Counted from the first letter of the stretch, positions 34,666 to 43,377 are shown. The stretch is DNA of 64,000 bases from Microvirga sp. (GCF_014699075.1 NZ_JACXAB010000006.1:186001-250000), one strand, 5' to 3'. A program made the numbers and translations. The notes: generated from the sequence alone by a model not told the origin.

Positions 34666-35567
34666 AGCTGCACCGCAGAGGCGGTTTCCGCTTCGACGAT
34701 GAACGAGGCTTGATCCTCAGCCGGCCGCGTCCGCCGTCGCAGGGCGGCGTTGAGTTCGGCCCCGAAGATGAAGATCGCCGCAGAAATCTGCAGGAAGATC
34801 AGCGCGGTCAGGATTCCGGCAAGGCCCGCATAGGTTGTCTTCAGGTGGGTCATGTTGGCCAGGAACTCGCCGTAGAGGCTGGCTCCCGCAAGCCACAGGA
34901 TCAGGGTCGCGGCGATGCCGGGCAGCACGTTCCATGCGCGGGGCCGGGCATCCGGCAGCCAGAGATGGGCGGCGGCGAGGCCCGCCACCAGAACGATGGA
35001 CGCGAGCCCGTAGCGTACCGCGTCGTAGGTCAGACCCAGAGCCTTCAGGTCGGGCATCGACAGCACCGCGGCGCGCCAGAAGGACGGCCACAGCACCACG
35101 AGGACTGCCGAGGCCACCAGCGCCCCCGCACCGATCAGCACGAAGCCCACGCCGATCAGCCGGGCCTGCCACCAGGGTCGGAACCGTTCGACTCCATAAG
35201 CCCGGCACAGGGCGATCCGCAGGCTCTCCACGCCGTTCGTGGCAACGAGCAGCGTCAGCACGACGCTGATCGTCAGAACGTTCCTGCGGGGGATGAGAAC
35301 CTTGTCGGCCTCCCGCGCCAACGGACCTGCGACACCCTCGGGCCAGAAGTCGAAGAGCAGATGGATGATATGGGTGGAGATACGCCCGGCGCCGAAAAGG
35401 GCTGCCAGCGCCGCGACACAGATCAGGAAGGGAAAGAGCGCGATCACCAGGGAGAGCGCCACGTGGCTTGCCATGGCAAGGCCGTCGTTGCGCGAAAACC
35501 GTGTGCCGGCATCGGCAAGGGCCGCGAAGATCGAGCGGGCTTGGGGAGGAACGGAAGGAAGGCGCAT
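34662..35567 (-). CDS. YihY/BrkB family inner-membrane protein
   Basis: A 301-residue protein with six hydrophobic helices and the conserved BrkB N-terminus (FSRNDGLAMASHVALSLVIALFPFLI). The family was once mislabelled RNase BN; its role, perhaps in membrane or small-molecule transport, is unsettled. It stands alone between hsp20-linked sequences and the heme locus. Confidence 0.85.
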   Translation of the reverse strand: MRLPSVPPQARSIFAALADAGTRFSRNDGLAMASHVALSLVIALFPFLICVAALAALFGAGRISTHIIHLLFDFWPEGVAGPLAREADKVLIPRRNVLTISVVLTLLVATNGVESLRIALCRAYGVERFRPWWQARLIGVGFVLIGAGALVASAVLVVLWPSFWRAAVLSMPDLKALGLTYDAVRYGLASIVLVAGLAAAHLWLPDARPRAWNVLPGIAATLILWLAGASLYGEFLANMTHLKTTYAGLAGILTALIFLQISAAIFIFGAELNAALRRRTRPAEDQASFIVEAETASAVQL

Positions 35568-35688
35568 TGTCGACTGAGGAGTCCTGGACCGGCAGATCGG
35601 GCGATGATGGTGCGCGATCCAGCCTCTTGATGCGATCCCTCAGCGCTCAAGGCAAGGTCCATTCTGCCACAGGTTGGCCAACGCTCGC

Positions 35689-36444
35689 CTATGAAATCCG
35701 GCCCCGCGCCTCGTTTGCCAGCCGGATCAGCATCGGCCGCACCTCGTGCGGACCGGTGAGCGCCCTTGGGAAGGGCAGCCGCAGGATCTCATCGCCGAGC
35801 GCCATCTGAACACCGTCTGGATCGATGCCGATCAGGCGCCAGGTACCCTCGCGGGCGCCGCAGAGCTGCGTGGCATAAAGCGCCACCGCGTCGGCATGAT
35901 CCTCGTTCATGTGCTCCACGGCCTGCGCCTCGAAATCGTAGAAGTCGAAGAACCCGGAGAGGTCCGCCAGCAGATCCTCCTTGGTCATGCGATAGGCCCG
36001 GCCGAAGCCGCCGTTGAGGCTGCCTGACACGATTGCCAGACGCCAGAAGGCGAAATCCGGAAAGTCCACGTAGAGCTCGGCCTTGGGATGCTGCAGCAGG
36101 TAGCGGCGGCGGATCTGCTGTGCCTCAGGGCTTTCCCGGTCGAGCCTTTGAGCCGTTGCCAGGAGAGTCAAGCGCGGATGGGCCAGCGGGTCGCCCTTGC
36201 CCACGGATGACAGGAGCAGCGAGCAGCGCGGATCGGCCTCCAACAGTTGCGTATGAGCCGAGAGCTGGGACGTGAGGATGACGGGCGAACCGTCGAGATC
36301 CGTTCCCACCTGCACGAGGCTTGCAAACGGCATGCCGCTCTCCCCGTCATTGGTGGCGAGCGCGCCGGACCGCACCGTGCGCATGAGCTTCTTTGCAAGC
36401 CCGCGGGCCTCGTCATCAACGGGCAGGAATGGATCCTTTGCCAT
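35689..36444 (-). CDS. hugZ: HugZ family heme oxygenase-like protein
   Basis: Split-barrel flavin-binding-fold protein (PNPOx-like) with a C-terminal DUF2470 domain, 251 residues. The HugZ/HutZ family binds and breaks down heme to release iron. Visible are the N-terminal barrel (RSGALATNDGESGMPFASLVQV), LYVDFPDFAFWRLAIV, and the C-terminal heme-ligand region EHMNEDHADAVALY. Start: ATG at 36444 (alternative 36465). It is the last gene of the minus-strand heme operon, after hutX, from which it is separated by 27 bases. Confidence 0.9.
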   Translation of the reverse strand: MAKDPFLPVDDEARGLAKKLMRTVRSGALATNDGESGMPFASLVQVGTDLDGSPVILTSQLSAHTQLLEADPRCSLLLSSVGKGDPLAHPRLTLLATAQRLDRESPEAQQIRRRYLLQHPKAELYVDFPDFAFWRLAIVSGSLNGGFGRAYRMTKEDLLADLSGFFDFYDFEAQAVEHMNEDHADAVALYATQLCGAREGTWRLIGIDPDGVQMALGDEILRLPFPRALTGPHEVRPMLIRLANEARGRIS

Positions 36445-36471
36445 TGGCCTCAATGCTCCCTGCATAGCCGC

Positions 36472-36981
36472 TCACGGCGTCTTTTGGTATTTCGCGCGCA
36501 GGGCCTCGAACCGGGCGACCTGGTCCGGCCTGAGAGCGCGGTCCTCGTGGCGGCCCACGAAGATCTTGAACATCACACCGCCCTCCAGGTTGACGAACTG
36601 CACCGAGCAGGACCTCTTGCCGAAGAAGGGTCGGTCGATGAAATAGATGGACCGGCAGCGCTCCATCCTCAAGTGCCCGCCGATGGGCGTCTCCCCATGG
36701 ATGTTGAAATAGCCATGGCCCAGGGTTCCGGCCGGAATGCCCCCCTCGCATTCAAACACGCCGTCACGGGTATGCACCACGAGGGTGATCACGCCCCACT
36801 CGGTCAGATCCTGCCAGATCTCCTGGTAGAGGTCGCCTGGCACCCGCATGGCGGCCTCGGGTGGAAGGCAATCGAGCACCGCCTGCATCGGCACACCGCG
36901 GCTTTCCGCAACCTGCTCGAGGATGCCGTCCGGCTTTGCCGCGAGATCCTGTCGGATCAGTTCGTCCACGGGAAGGGTCAT
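36472..36981 (-). CDS. hutX: Intracellular heme carrier HutX (ShuX-like)
   Basis: A 169-residue cytosolic protein of the HutX/HugX family that takes imported heme and passes it to HutZ/HugZ. It has the family segments GGIPAGTLGHGYFNIHGETPIGGHLRM, RSIYFIDRPFFGKRSCSVQFVN and MFKIFVGRHEDRALRPDQVARF. The neighbours, an IsdG-like monooxygenase upstream and HugZ downstream, support a heme-use role. The start is the ATG at 36981, four bases after the monooxygenase stop codon. Confidence 0.9.
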   Translation of the reverse strand: MTLPVDELIRQDLAAKPDGILEQVAESRGVPMQAVLDCLPPEAAMRVPGDLYQEIWQDLTEWGVITLVVHTRDGVFECEGGIPAGTLGHGYFNIHGETPIGGHLRMERCRSIYFIDRPFFGKRSCSVQFVNLEGGVMFKIFVGRHEDRALRPDQVARFEALRAKYQKTP

Positions 36982-36985
36982 GCTC

Positions 36986-37324
36986 TCACTCCGCCGCTTT
37001 CGCTGTTCGGCCGATGGTTTGAATCACATCGAAACCCTCGAACTCCGGGTGGCCCAGGGTCAGCGGCTTGTTGGATCCTGTGCTGGCGCGCGTATGCGAG
37101 GCACGGAACTGCTCGGAGCGCGTCCAGGCTTCGAACTGCGCCTTCGAGGCCCAGACGGTGTGCGAGGAATACAGCACATGATCCTCGCGCTCAGGGCCGC
37201 GCAGCATGTGGAACGCGATGAAGCCGTCGAGCTCATGCAGGTAGCTCTCCCGCGTGAGCCAGCGCTGCTCGAATTCCTGCGTGGCGTCCTTCAAAACCTT
37301 GAAGCGATTCATGGCAATGAACAT
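36986..37324 (-). CDS. Heme-degrading-type antibiotic biosynthesis monooxygenase (IsdG/MhuD-like)
   Basis: A 112-residue ABM ferredoxin-fold protein. The opening FIAMNRFKVLKDATQEFEQRWLTRE and the conserved HTVWASKAQFEAWTRSEQF block resemble IsdG/IsdI and HmoA proteins that cleave heme oxidatively. The ATG at 37324 has GGAG six bases upstream; a start at 37336 would swallow this site. It lies 64 bases downstream of the receptor gene and ahead of hutX in the minus-strand operon, and thus sits as a second candidate heme degrader beside HugZ. Confidence 0.82.
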   Translation of the reverse strand: MFIAMNRFKVLKDATQEFEQRWLTRESYLHELDGFIAFHMLRGPEREDHVLYSSHTVWASKAQFEAWTRSEQFRASHTRASTGSNKPLTLGHPEFEGFDVIQTIGRTAKAAE

Positions 37325-37388
37325 GGGTGTCTCCATTGTCAGCAAAGCGGACGCGCGGGAGACCGGCGATCTCCCGCGCGTCCAAAAA

Positions 37389-39662
37389 TCACCAGCGGAT
37401 CGTCGCGTTGAGCGCGAAGGTGCGGCCCGATGCGCGCAACAGATCGAGGTTGCGGTTGGTGGCCAGCACGCCTGCCACATCCTGGGCATTGTGGTACTCG
37501 GCATCCAGAAGGTTGTAGGCGCTCAGGTTGAGCGAGAGGTTTGGCGTCGGGTCGTAGAACACCAGGGCATCCATGGTCACATAGGAATCGGGCCGGAAAT
37601 AGGTCGCATCGCTGACCCGGTTTCTCCCCGCAGCGCCGCGCGCCCTGACCTCGGCGCCCCAGCCGGCTTCGTGCTGGTAGCGGATGCCTGCATGAGCCGT
37701 GAACGGATCGACGGAGTCGAGCGGCAGCCCCGTCTCCTCGTCCTCACCCTGCGCATAGGCCAGCGCTCCGAAGATCGACCAGTTCGGCGTCAGGCGCCAG
37801 TCGCCCTTGGCCTCGACGCCCCAGATCCGCACGTTCGACAGGTTCTGGTACTGGAACTGGGTGAGGCCCGCCGGCGACGTGCCGACCGTTACCGTCTCGA
37901 TGAAGTCGTTGTAGAGATTGTAGAAGCCCGACACCTGGAAGCTGGAGCCGTTGTCGAAGCGTCCGCGCAGGCCCACCTCGAAGCCGTCGCTGGTCTCCGG
38001 CTTGAGATTGCCGTTCGGCAGGATCTCATAGAAGAAGACCGGATTCGAGAAGCCGAAATTCGCCGTGTCGTAGGGCGGTGCGCGGAAGCCGCGGGCATAC
38101 TGACCGAAGACGCGCAGCTGATCCGTCAGGTCGTAGGTGATGCCGAACTTGGGCGAGACGGCGAACTCGTTCTGCGCCTCGACGGCAAAGTCGCGCTGGT
38201 TCGAGCGGTCGAAATCTGCATCCGGGTTCGGATCGAGATAGTACGTGTCGAAGCGGATGGCAGGAATGATCCGCAGCCTTCCGTAGCGCGCGGTGTCCTG
38301 CACGTAGAGGCCGGCCTGCACCGTCTCGGTGTCGGGAAAATTCTTGTTGGGGAAGGACTCGCCGGAGATCGTGGGCGTCTCGACCCCCGTGTCGAGGTTC
38401 CGCTCGATCCGGTTGCGCGGACGCGACGTGGAGGTCGAGTCGATGGACGCGCCGTAGATGAAGCTGTGCTCCCACTCGCCCCATTGGCGGGTGCCCGAGA
38501 ACTGAACCTCGGCGCCGTAGATCTCCTGGTTGAAGCCGAAATCCGAGAGGCGGATGCGGTTGGGCTCGGCCGGTGGGCCCGAAAACGATGTGCCGCGCTG
38601 CTGCAGCGTCTTCTCCTCGCGGTCCACCTTCGTCCAGTACACGCTGGTGCGCACCGTGTCGGCGACGGACCAGGTCACAGGCAGCATCCAGTCGAAGCTC
38701 AGGCGCGGACGGGTGGTGGTGTCGTCCGCGTCAGAGTCGAACACGCGGGTAAACGGCATGCCGCCACCGCCGGGCATGTTCGAGCGGTCGCTGAGAAGCT
38801 CCGTGCCGACCTCCTTGCGCAGGAACTCGCCGGTGAGCTTGAACTGCCCCCAATCGCCTGCATTGTAGAGCAGCTTGGCGAGCACGTTGTCGGCGGAAAA
38901 ATCCTGCGGGTTGGGCCGCAGCGTGGAATCGTCGTCGAGGTTCGGCCGCACCTCGTGGCCCTGGCGATGGGTGTAGAGGATGAGCGACTCCCACGGCCCG
39001 AAGCGCCAGGCTCCGGTATAGGTCTGCAGGAAGCTTCTGTCCTCGGTGTCGTAGCCCGTCTTGGCCGAGAGATACCAATCCTTGCCGACGAGATTGAGGT
39101 AATCGGACGGATCCTTGGTGACATAGGAGACCACGCCGCCGATGGCGTCGCTGCCATAAAGAGCCGACGACGGACCGCGGATGATCTCGACCTGCTTCAG
39201 GCTGTCGAAATCGACAAAGTCGCGGGTGTAGGTGCCCGCGCCGATATTGGTCTCGGGAAAGTCCGGGATCTTGACCCCATCCACCTGCACGCGCACGCGG
39301 TTCTCGCCGATGCCGCGGATCACGTAATTGGTGGCGCCGCCACGCGAGGGCTGGTTGCCCACCGAGACACCAGGCTCCTCGCGGGCAAGATCGCGCGGGG
39401 AGTTGATGTTCTTCCGGTCGATCTCCTGCTGCGACGTGACGCTGACTGTCGAGGGGCTGTCATAGACGGGCGTTGGTGCACGCTCGGCCGTAACCGTGAT
39501 GGCGTCGAGCGTGGTGAACAGGGGCGCTTCCGGCATCGGAGCCTGCCCCTGTGCTTGCGCCTGCGCGCCGGTGGCCAGCGTCGCGCCCGTGAGAGGGGCG
39601 AGAACGAGAAGGGCGAGGGGTGAAGTGGACGCGCGAAGGCATTCGCGCAGGAAGGTAATCAT
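37389..39662 (-). CDS. TonB-dependent heme/hemoglobin outer-membrane receptor
   Basis: A 757-residue outer-membrane receptor. It has a signal peptide to about residue 35 (ALLVLAPLTGATLATGAQAQA), a TonB box region (DAITVTAE), a plug domain with RGIGENRVRVQVDGVKIPDF and IIRGPSSALYGSDAIGGVV, and a 22-strand barrel. The motif FRAP (RGFRAPPYDTANFGF) is typical of heme receptors, and the N-terminal family is the TonB-dependent hemoglobin/transferrin/lactoferrin group. Downstream genes deal with heme. Transcription starts in the divergent region shared with hemP, where ICE-like repeats suggest iron control. Confidence 0.93.
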   Translation of the reverse strand: MITFLRECLRASTSPLALLVLAPLTGATLATGAQAQAQGQAPMPEAPLFTTLDAITVTAERAPTPVYDSPSTVSVTSQQEIDRKNINSPRDLAREEPGVSVGNQPSRGGATNYVIRGIGENRVRVQVDGVKIPDFPETNIGAGTYTRDFVDFDSLKQVEIIRGPSSALYGSDAIGGVVSYVTKDPSDYLNLVGKDWYLSAKTGYDTEDRSFLQTYTGAWRFGPWESLILYTHRQGHEVRPNLDDDSTLRPNPQDFSADNVLAKLLYNAGDWGQFKLTGEFLRKEVGTELLSDRSNMPGGGGMPFTRVFDSDADDTTTRPRLSFDWMLPVTWSVADTVRTSVYWTKVDREEKTLQQRGTSFSGPPAEPNRIRLSDFGFNQEIYGAEVQFSGTRQWGEWEHSFIYGASIDSTSTSRPRNRIERNLDTGVETPTISGESFPNKNFPDTETVQAGLYVQDTARYGRLRIIPAIRFDTYYLDPNPDADFDRSNQRDFAVEAQNEFAVSPKFGITYDLTDQLRVFGQYARGFRAPPYDTANFGFSNPVFFYEILPNGNLKPETSDGFEVGLRGRFDNGSSFQVSGFYNLYNDFIETVTVGTSPAGLTQFQYQNLSNVRIWGVEAKGDWRLTPNWSIFGALAYAQGEDEETGLPLDSVDPFTAHAGIRYQHEAGWGAEVRARGAAGRNRVSDATYFRPDSYVTMDALVFYDPTPNLSLNLSAYNLLDAEYHNAQDVAGVLATNRNLDLLRASGRTFALNATIRW

Positions 39663-39819
39663 CCTGACGATCCCAGTCTTTCATAGTGCTTTTCTTGAGG
39701 ACTGGCTGGCTCGCGCAGAAATCGAATTCACGCTGGCTGGCTACTTGCCCGTCTCCTGCGGGAGAAGGGTTTACATCCGATAGCCAAATCAAGTAACTGC
39801 GTCAATACGGACTCGCGTA

Positions 39820-39882
39820 CTCGCAGTTTTACATGGTTCTAAACTGCGAATACATGATGAAAATTCTAATATGCAGTTTAGA
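39820..39882. promoter_or_regulatory. Iron-responsive operator region (Irr/ICE-like) between the receptor gene and hemP
   Basis: Three half-sites of the same sequence alternate in direction: TCGCAGTTT at 39821-39829, TCTAAACTGC at 39838-39847 and GCAGTTTAGA at 39873-39882. The first and second form a 9-bp inverted repeat with an 11-base spacer, the second and third a perfect 10-bp inverted repeat. The TTTAGA/TCTAAA core matches the iron control element bound by Irr in rhizobia. A TAAAAT resembling a -10 for hemP lies at 39888-39893. Confidence 0.55.
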
Positions 39883-39905
39883 GCAAGTAAAATCTGGGGA
39901 TCATC

Positions 39906-40076
39906 GTGCACAATCCGCCTTCACCATCGGACATCAAGCCTGACAGGGCGCCCCCGGCGAAAGAGATCGATGTGGCAAGCCTGATCGGGGCCGGGCGCGA
40001 GGTGGTGCTCCTCCACCGGGGCGAACGCTACCGCCTGCGCGTCACAGCCAGCGGCAAGCTGATCCTCACCAAGTAG
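39906..40076 (+). CDS. hemP: Hemin uptake protein HemP
   Basis: A 56-residue protein with the diagnostic HemP ending: GREVVLLHRGERYRLRVTASGK then LILTK. The family acts at the beginning of heme-uptake operons; in rhizobia and Burkholderia it is needed for full expression of the heme receptor. It starts with GTG, with GGGGA five bases upstream, and precedes hmuT by 13 bases, so it is the first gene of hemP-hmuTUV. Confidence 0.9.
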   Translation: MHNPPSPSDIKPDRAPPAKEIDVASLIGAGREVVLLHRGERYRLRVTASGKLILTK

Positions 40077-40089
40077 AAGGCTGTCCCCG

Positions 40090-40953
40090 ATGCTGTCACG
40101 CCGCACACTGCTTCTCGCATCGCCGCTCCTGTTCTGTGCGCCACCCTTACGCGCCGAAACCACGCGCCGGATCGTCAGTGTCGGCGGCGCGGTGACGGAA
40201 ATCCTTTATCGCCTCGGCTATGCCGGCGACATCGTCGGCGTGGACTCCACGAGCCTGCACCCCGCCGATGCGCTCAAGACGAAAGCCAATGTGGGCTATG
40301 TCCGCGCGCTCGGCGCAGAGGGCGTGCTCTCGCTCAACCCGAGCCTTGTGGTCGCCTCGGAGGGGGCCGGCCCACCCGATGCCCTGAAGCTGATCGAGCA
40401 GGCTGGCGTCCCCATCGTCCGTGTGCCGGACGAACCGAGCCCGGCGGGCATCGTGAAGCGTGTCGCGGTGATCGCGCAGGCTCTCGGTGCCTCCGGTCAG
40501 GGCTTGGCGCTCGTGAAGGAGATCGAGGCAAGCTTTGCAGGGCTTTCCGAGGCGAGGGCCGGGGTCAAGCGCGCGACCCGCACGCTCTTCGTCCTGTCGC
40601 TCCAGAACGGACGGCCGCTCGTCGGCGGGCAGGGAACAACGGCCGATGCCATGCTCGCGCTGGCCGGAGCCACCAATGCGGCATCGTCTCTCAGCGGCTG
40701 GAAGCCCCTGTCGGACGAAGGCCTGATCGCAGCCGCGCCCGAGGCCATCGTCATGATGAACCACGGCCCCGGTGGCGCGGCCTACGACCCCTTCGCCTAT
40801 CCGGCTTTTGCCGCAACACCCGCCGCCGAGGGCCGGCGCCTCGTAGTGATGGATTCGCTCTATCTCCTCGGCTTCGGCCCGCGCACACCCGAAGCGGCCC
40901 GCGACCTGATGGCGGCGCTCCATCCCGATCAGATCGCCCAGGCGAAGCGATGA
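40090..40953 (+). CDS. hmuT: Heme ABC transporter periplasmic-binding protein HmuT
   Basis: A 287-residue soluble heme-binding protein. A twin-arginine-looking signal peptide (SRRTLLLASPLLFCAPPLRA) ends before ETTRRIVSVGGAVTEILYRLGY, the conserved start of the class III cluster (BtuF-like) fold. The tail contains MDSLYLLGFGPRTPEAARDL. It delivers heme to HmuUV, whose genes overlap downstream by four bases. HmuT from other species ligates heme by a tyrosine and histidine; the relevant residues here cannot be assigned from the sequence alone. Confidence 0.92.
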   Translation: MLSRRTLLLASPLLFCAPPLRAETTRRIVSVGGAVTEILYRLGYAGDIVGVDSTSLHPADALKTKANVGYVRALGAEGVLSLNPSLVVASEGAGPPDALKLIEQAGVPIVRVPDEPSPAGIVKRVAVIAQALGASGQGLALVKEIEASFAGLSEARAGVKRATRTLFVLSLQNGRPLVGGQGTTADAMLALAGATNAASSLSGWKPLSDEGLIAAAPEAIVMMNHGPGGAAYDPFAYPAFAATPAAEGRRLVVMDSLYLLGFGPRTPEAARDLMAALHPDQIAQAKR

Positions 40954-42029
40954 CGTCGGTTGCGCTTCAGCAGGGTCGCGTCCGGACAGGGTTTCGCGAA
41001 TCCAGGGCTTTGCTGCTGACGCTGCTTGCAGCGTTGGTGCTGCTGGTGAGCCTCGTGGCGCTCGGCCTCGGGGCCACGGGCGTTCCGCTGTCGCGGACGC
41101 TGTCCATCGTCACGGATGCCGTCATGGGCCGCACGGCGCTCGGCGGCGACGGGCTCATCATCCTGCAGGTGCGCCTGCCGCGTCTTCTGCTCGGTCTGCT
41201 CATCGGCGCGGCGCTCGCCGCGTCCGGCGCCCTGATGCAGGGCCTTTTCCGCAATCCCCTCGCCGATCCGGGCCTCATCGGCGTCTCGGCAGGCGCGGCC
41301 CTGGCGGCCGCCACGACGATCGTTCTCGGGGACGCGCTGCTGGCGCCGCTGATCGGGCCTCTGCCGTTCACGGCCCTGCCTGTCGGCGCCTTCACCGGCG
41401 GGCTGCTGACGACGCTGGCGCTCTATGTCGTCGCAACGCGCAGCGGCCGCACCTCGATCGCCACCATGCTGCTCGCCGGCGTTGCCTTCGGGGCGCTGTC
41501 CGGCGCGGTCATGGGCCTGTTCTCGTATGTGAGCGACGACCGGCAGCTGCGCGATCTCTCCTTCTGGTCCCTCGGCTCCTTGAGCGGCGCCACCTGGACG
41601 AAGACCATGACGGTCGCGCCCTTCATCCTGCTCACTCTTCTCGCCATGCCCTTTCTGGCGCGCGGCCTGAACGCCCTCGCGCTCGGCGAGGCAGAGGCCT
41701 TTCATCTCGGTGTGCCGGTGCAGCGCGTCAAAGCCCTTGCGATCCTGCTCGTGGCGGTTGCTGTGGGCGCCTCCGTTGCCGCCTCTGGCATGATCGGCTT
41801 CGTCGGCATCGTCGTGCCGCATGTGCTGCGCCTGATGGCGGGCGCCGATCACCGGATGCTGCTACCTGCATCGGCGCTGCTGGGCGCAGCCCTGCTTGTG
41901 ACCGCCGACACGGTGGCGCGCACCATGGTAGCGCCGGCGGAGCTGCCGATCGGCATCCTCACCGCGGCCATCGGCGCGCCGTTCTTTCTCTGGCTCCTGC
42001 TGCGCCGCCCGGGAGGCATGGCCCTATGA
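40950..42029 (+). CDS. hmuU: Heme ABC transporter permease HmuU
   Basis: Inner-membrane permease of the FecCD family, 359 residues with about ten helices. Family markers are RLPRLLLGLLIGAALAASGALMQGLFRNPLADP near residue 75, GALSGAVMGLF, and SGMIGFVGIVVPHVLRLMAGADHR. The start overlaps hmuT and the end overlaps hmuV, each as ATGA, indicating tight coupling. Confidence 0.94.
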   Translation: MTSVALQQGRVRTGFRESRALLLTLLAALVLLVSLVALGLGATGVPLSRTLSIVTDAVMGRTALGGDGLIILQVRLPRLLLGLLIGAALAASGALMQGLFRNPLADPGLIGVSAGAALAAATTIVLGDALLAPLIGPLPFTALPVGAFTGGLLTTLALYVVATRSGRTSIATMLLAGVAFGALSGAVMGLFSYVSDDRQLRDLSFWSLGSLSGATWTKTMTVAPFILLTLLAMPFLARGLNALALGEAEAFHLGVPVQRVKALAILLVAVAVGASVAASGMIGFVGIVVPHVLRLMAGADHRMLLPASALLGAALLVTADTVARTMVAPAELPIGILTAAIGAPFFLWLLLRRPGGMAL

Positions 42030-42832
42030 GCGCGCTTCTGGAAGCCACGGATCTCGCCTATCACAGCGGAGGCAGGGTGCTGGTCGACGGAGTCGATCTC
42101 GCGTTCGCCGGCGGCTCCTTCACAATCATCATCGGCCCCAACGGTGCCGGCAAGTCGACGCTGCTGCGCCTCCTGTGCGGCGAGCTTGCGCCTGCGCGTG
42201 GCGCGGTGCGCTGGAACGGGGAGACGCTGCACGCGATTCCGGCCTGGCGTCTGGCCCATCGCAGGGCGGTGATGCCTCAGGCCTCCGACCTCAATTTCCC
42301 CTTCACGGTCTTCGAGGTGGCAAGCCTCGGCACTGAAGGAATCGGCCGAGGCTTATCCAGGAGCGACCGGCAGCGTCTTGCGTTTGAGGCCTTGGAACAG
42401 GCGGACGTCGCCCATCTGGCGCCGCGCAACTACCAGACCCTTTCGGGCGGAGAGCGGCAGCGGGTCCATTTCGCCCGGGTGCTGGCGCAGCTCGCGGCGG
42501 GCCGAACGCTTGAGTCGCAGCAGGCCCTGTTCCTCGACGAACCCATTGCGAGCCTCGACCTGAAGCACCAGCTCGCGCTGCTCAACACCGCGCGAGGTCT
42601 CGCGCGGCAGGGCCTCGCCGTCATCGCCGTGCTGCACGACCTGCAGCTGGCCTCTGGCCTCGCCGACGAACTGGTTCTCCTGCACCGGGGCAGCCTCGTG
42701 ACCCGTGGGACGCCCGATGCGGTGCTCACACCCGCCACCCTGGCCAATGTTTTCGGGATCGCCCTGAACGCAGATGCGCTTCCAGCAAGTCCATGGTCGC
42801 TTGTCAGGGCCCAAGAGCACTCTGCAGCCTGA
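42026..42832 (+). CDS. hmuV: Heme ABC transporter ATP-binding protein HmuV
   Basis: A 268-residue ATPase of the heme importer. Walker A IIGPNGAGKSTLL near residue 38, Q-loop VMPQASDLNFPFTVFEV, signature LSGGERQRVHFARVLAQL, Walker B ALFLDEPIASLD and the H-loop in AVLHDLQLA are all present. The sequence between the Q-loop and the signature is characteristic of heme importers. The end of the operon is followed by a Pho-box region. Confidence 0.94.
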   Translation: MSALLEATDLAYHSGGRVLVDGVDLAFAGGSFTIIIGPNGAGKSTLLRLLCGELAPARGAVRWNGETLHAIPAWRLAHRRAVMPQASDLNFPFTVFEVASLGTEGIGRGLSRSDRQRLAFEALEQADVAHLAPRNYQTLSGGERQRVHFARVLAQLAAGRTLESQQALFLDEPIASLDLKHQLALLNTARGLARQGLAVIAVLHDLQLASGLADELVLLHRGSLVTRGTPDAVLTPATLANVFGIALNADALPASPWSLVRAQEHSAA

Positions 42833-42922
42833 GGTGCAGTGGGCGCACAAAGCAACGCCATCGTGACGGGGAATGGCGAGGGAAAGAAATCCGAGCCCCT
42901 CAGCCCTTCCCCACTCTACCCA

Positions 42923-42951
42923 GTGTCATGAAACTGTCATCGAAACTTCAC
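42923..42951 (+). promoter_or_regulatory. Triple Pho-box-like direct repeat
   Basis: Three 7-base units recur every 11 bases: GTGTCAT (42923), CTGTCAT (42934) and ACTTCAC (42945), separated by GAAA and CGAA. The first two match the PhoB box consensus (CTGTCAT with four-base AT-rich spacers) almost exactly; the third keeps TCA. It lies 56 bases upstream of the GTG of the lysine-rich gene. Confidence 0.6.
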
Positions 42952-43006
42952 TGTTACCGTTCTGTGACGGCTGATAACGGTGGGCCCTCGATCACAGGAG
43001 AAGGCC

Positions 43007-43363
43007 GTGGCTGCAGACAAACAGGTGACTCTTCAGGAGCTGGCGTCCCATACCGAGAAGGTTCTCAGGCGCGGTAAGAAACTCGAGAAGTCGCTGCTCA
43101 AGCTTGTTGCTCAAAGCGATCCTGGCTCCGTTGCTGAGGAGTTTCTGAAATCCGTTCAGCAGAGCCTCAAGAAATTCAAGAAGGAAGCCAAGAAGGTCGG
43201 GCGGCCGCTTCCTCCGGAAACGGCGAAAGCTCCTGCGCGCAAGAAGCAGGCGCCAGAGCCTGCACCGGTTGCACAAGAGCCGAAGCGCCCGGTGAGCCGG
43301 TCGAGGAAAAAGGCGCCCGCCACACCGGAGACAGCTTCCAACTCGAAATCGCCGAAAGCCTAA
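43007..43363 (+). CDS. Small lysine-rich protein of unknown function (118 aa)
   Basis: No family recognised. The first 65 residues are a charged helix with heptad-like leucines (LQELASHTEKVLRRGKKLEKSLLKL...FLKSVQQSLKKFKKEAKK), followed by a Pro/Ala/Lys-rich basic tail resembling histone H1-like C-termini (KKAPATPETASNSKSPKA). It might bind DNA, polyphosphate or RNA. The GTG at 43007 has AGGAGAAGG upstream; a start at 42980 lacks this. It is the only gene behind a Pho-box-like element, so phosphate starvation control is inferred. Confidence 0.7.
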   Translation: MAADKQVTLQELASHTEKVLRRGKKLEKSLLKLVAQSDPGSVAEEFLKSVQQSLKKFKKEAKKVGRPLPPETAKAPARKKQAPEPAPVAQEPKRPVSRSRKKAPATPETASNSKSPKA

Positions 43364-43377
43364 CGCCGGGAGCGTTC

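Noticed and set aside
37254-39623. 789-codon open frame on the plus strand
   Set aside because: It is antisense to the TonB receptor and its composition (repeated valine, glutamate, arginine) is a mirror of a GC-rich coding strand.
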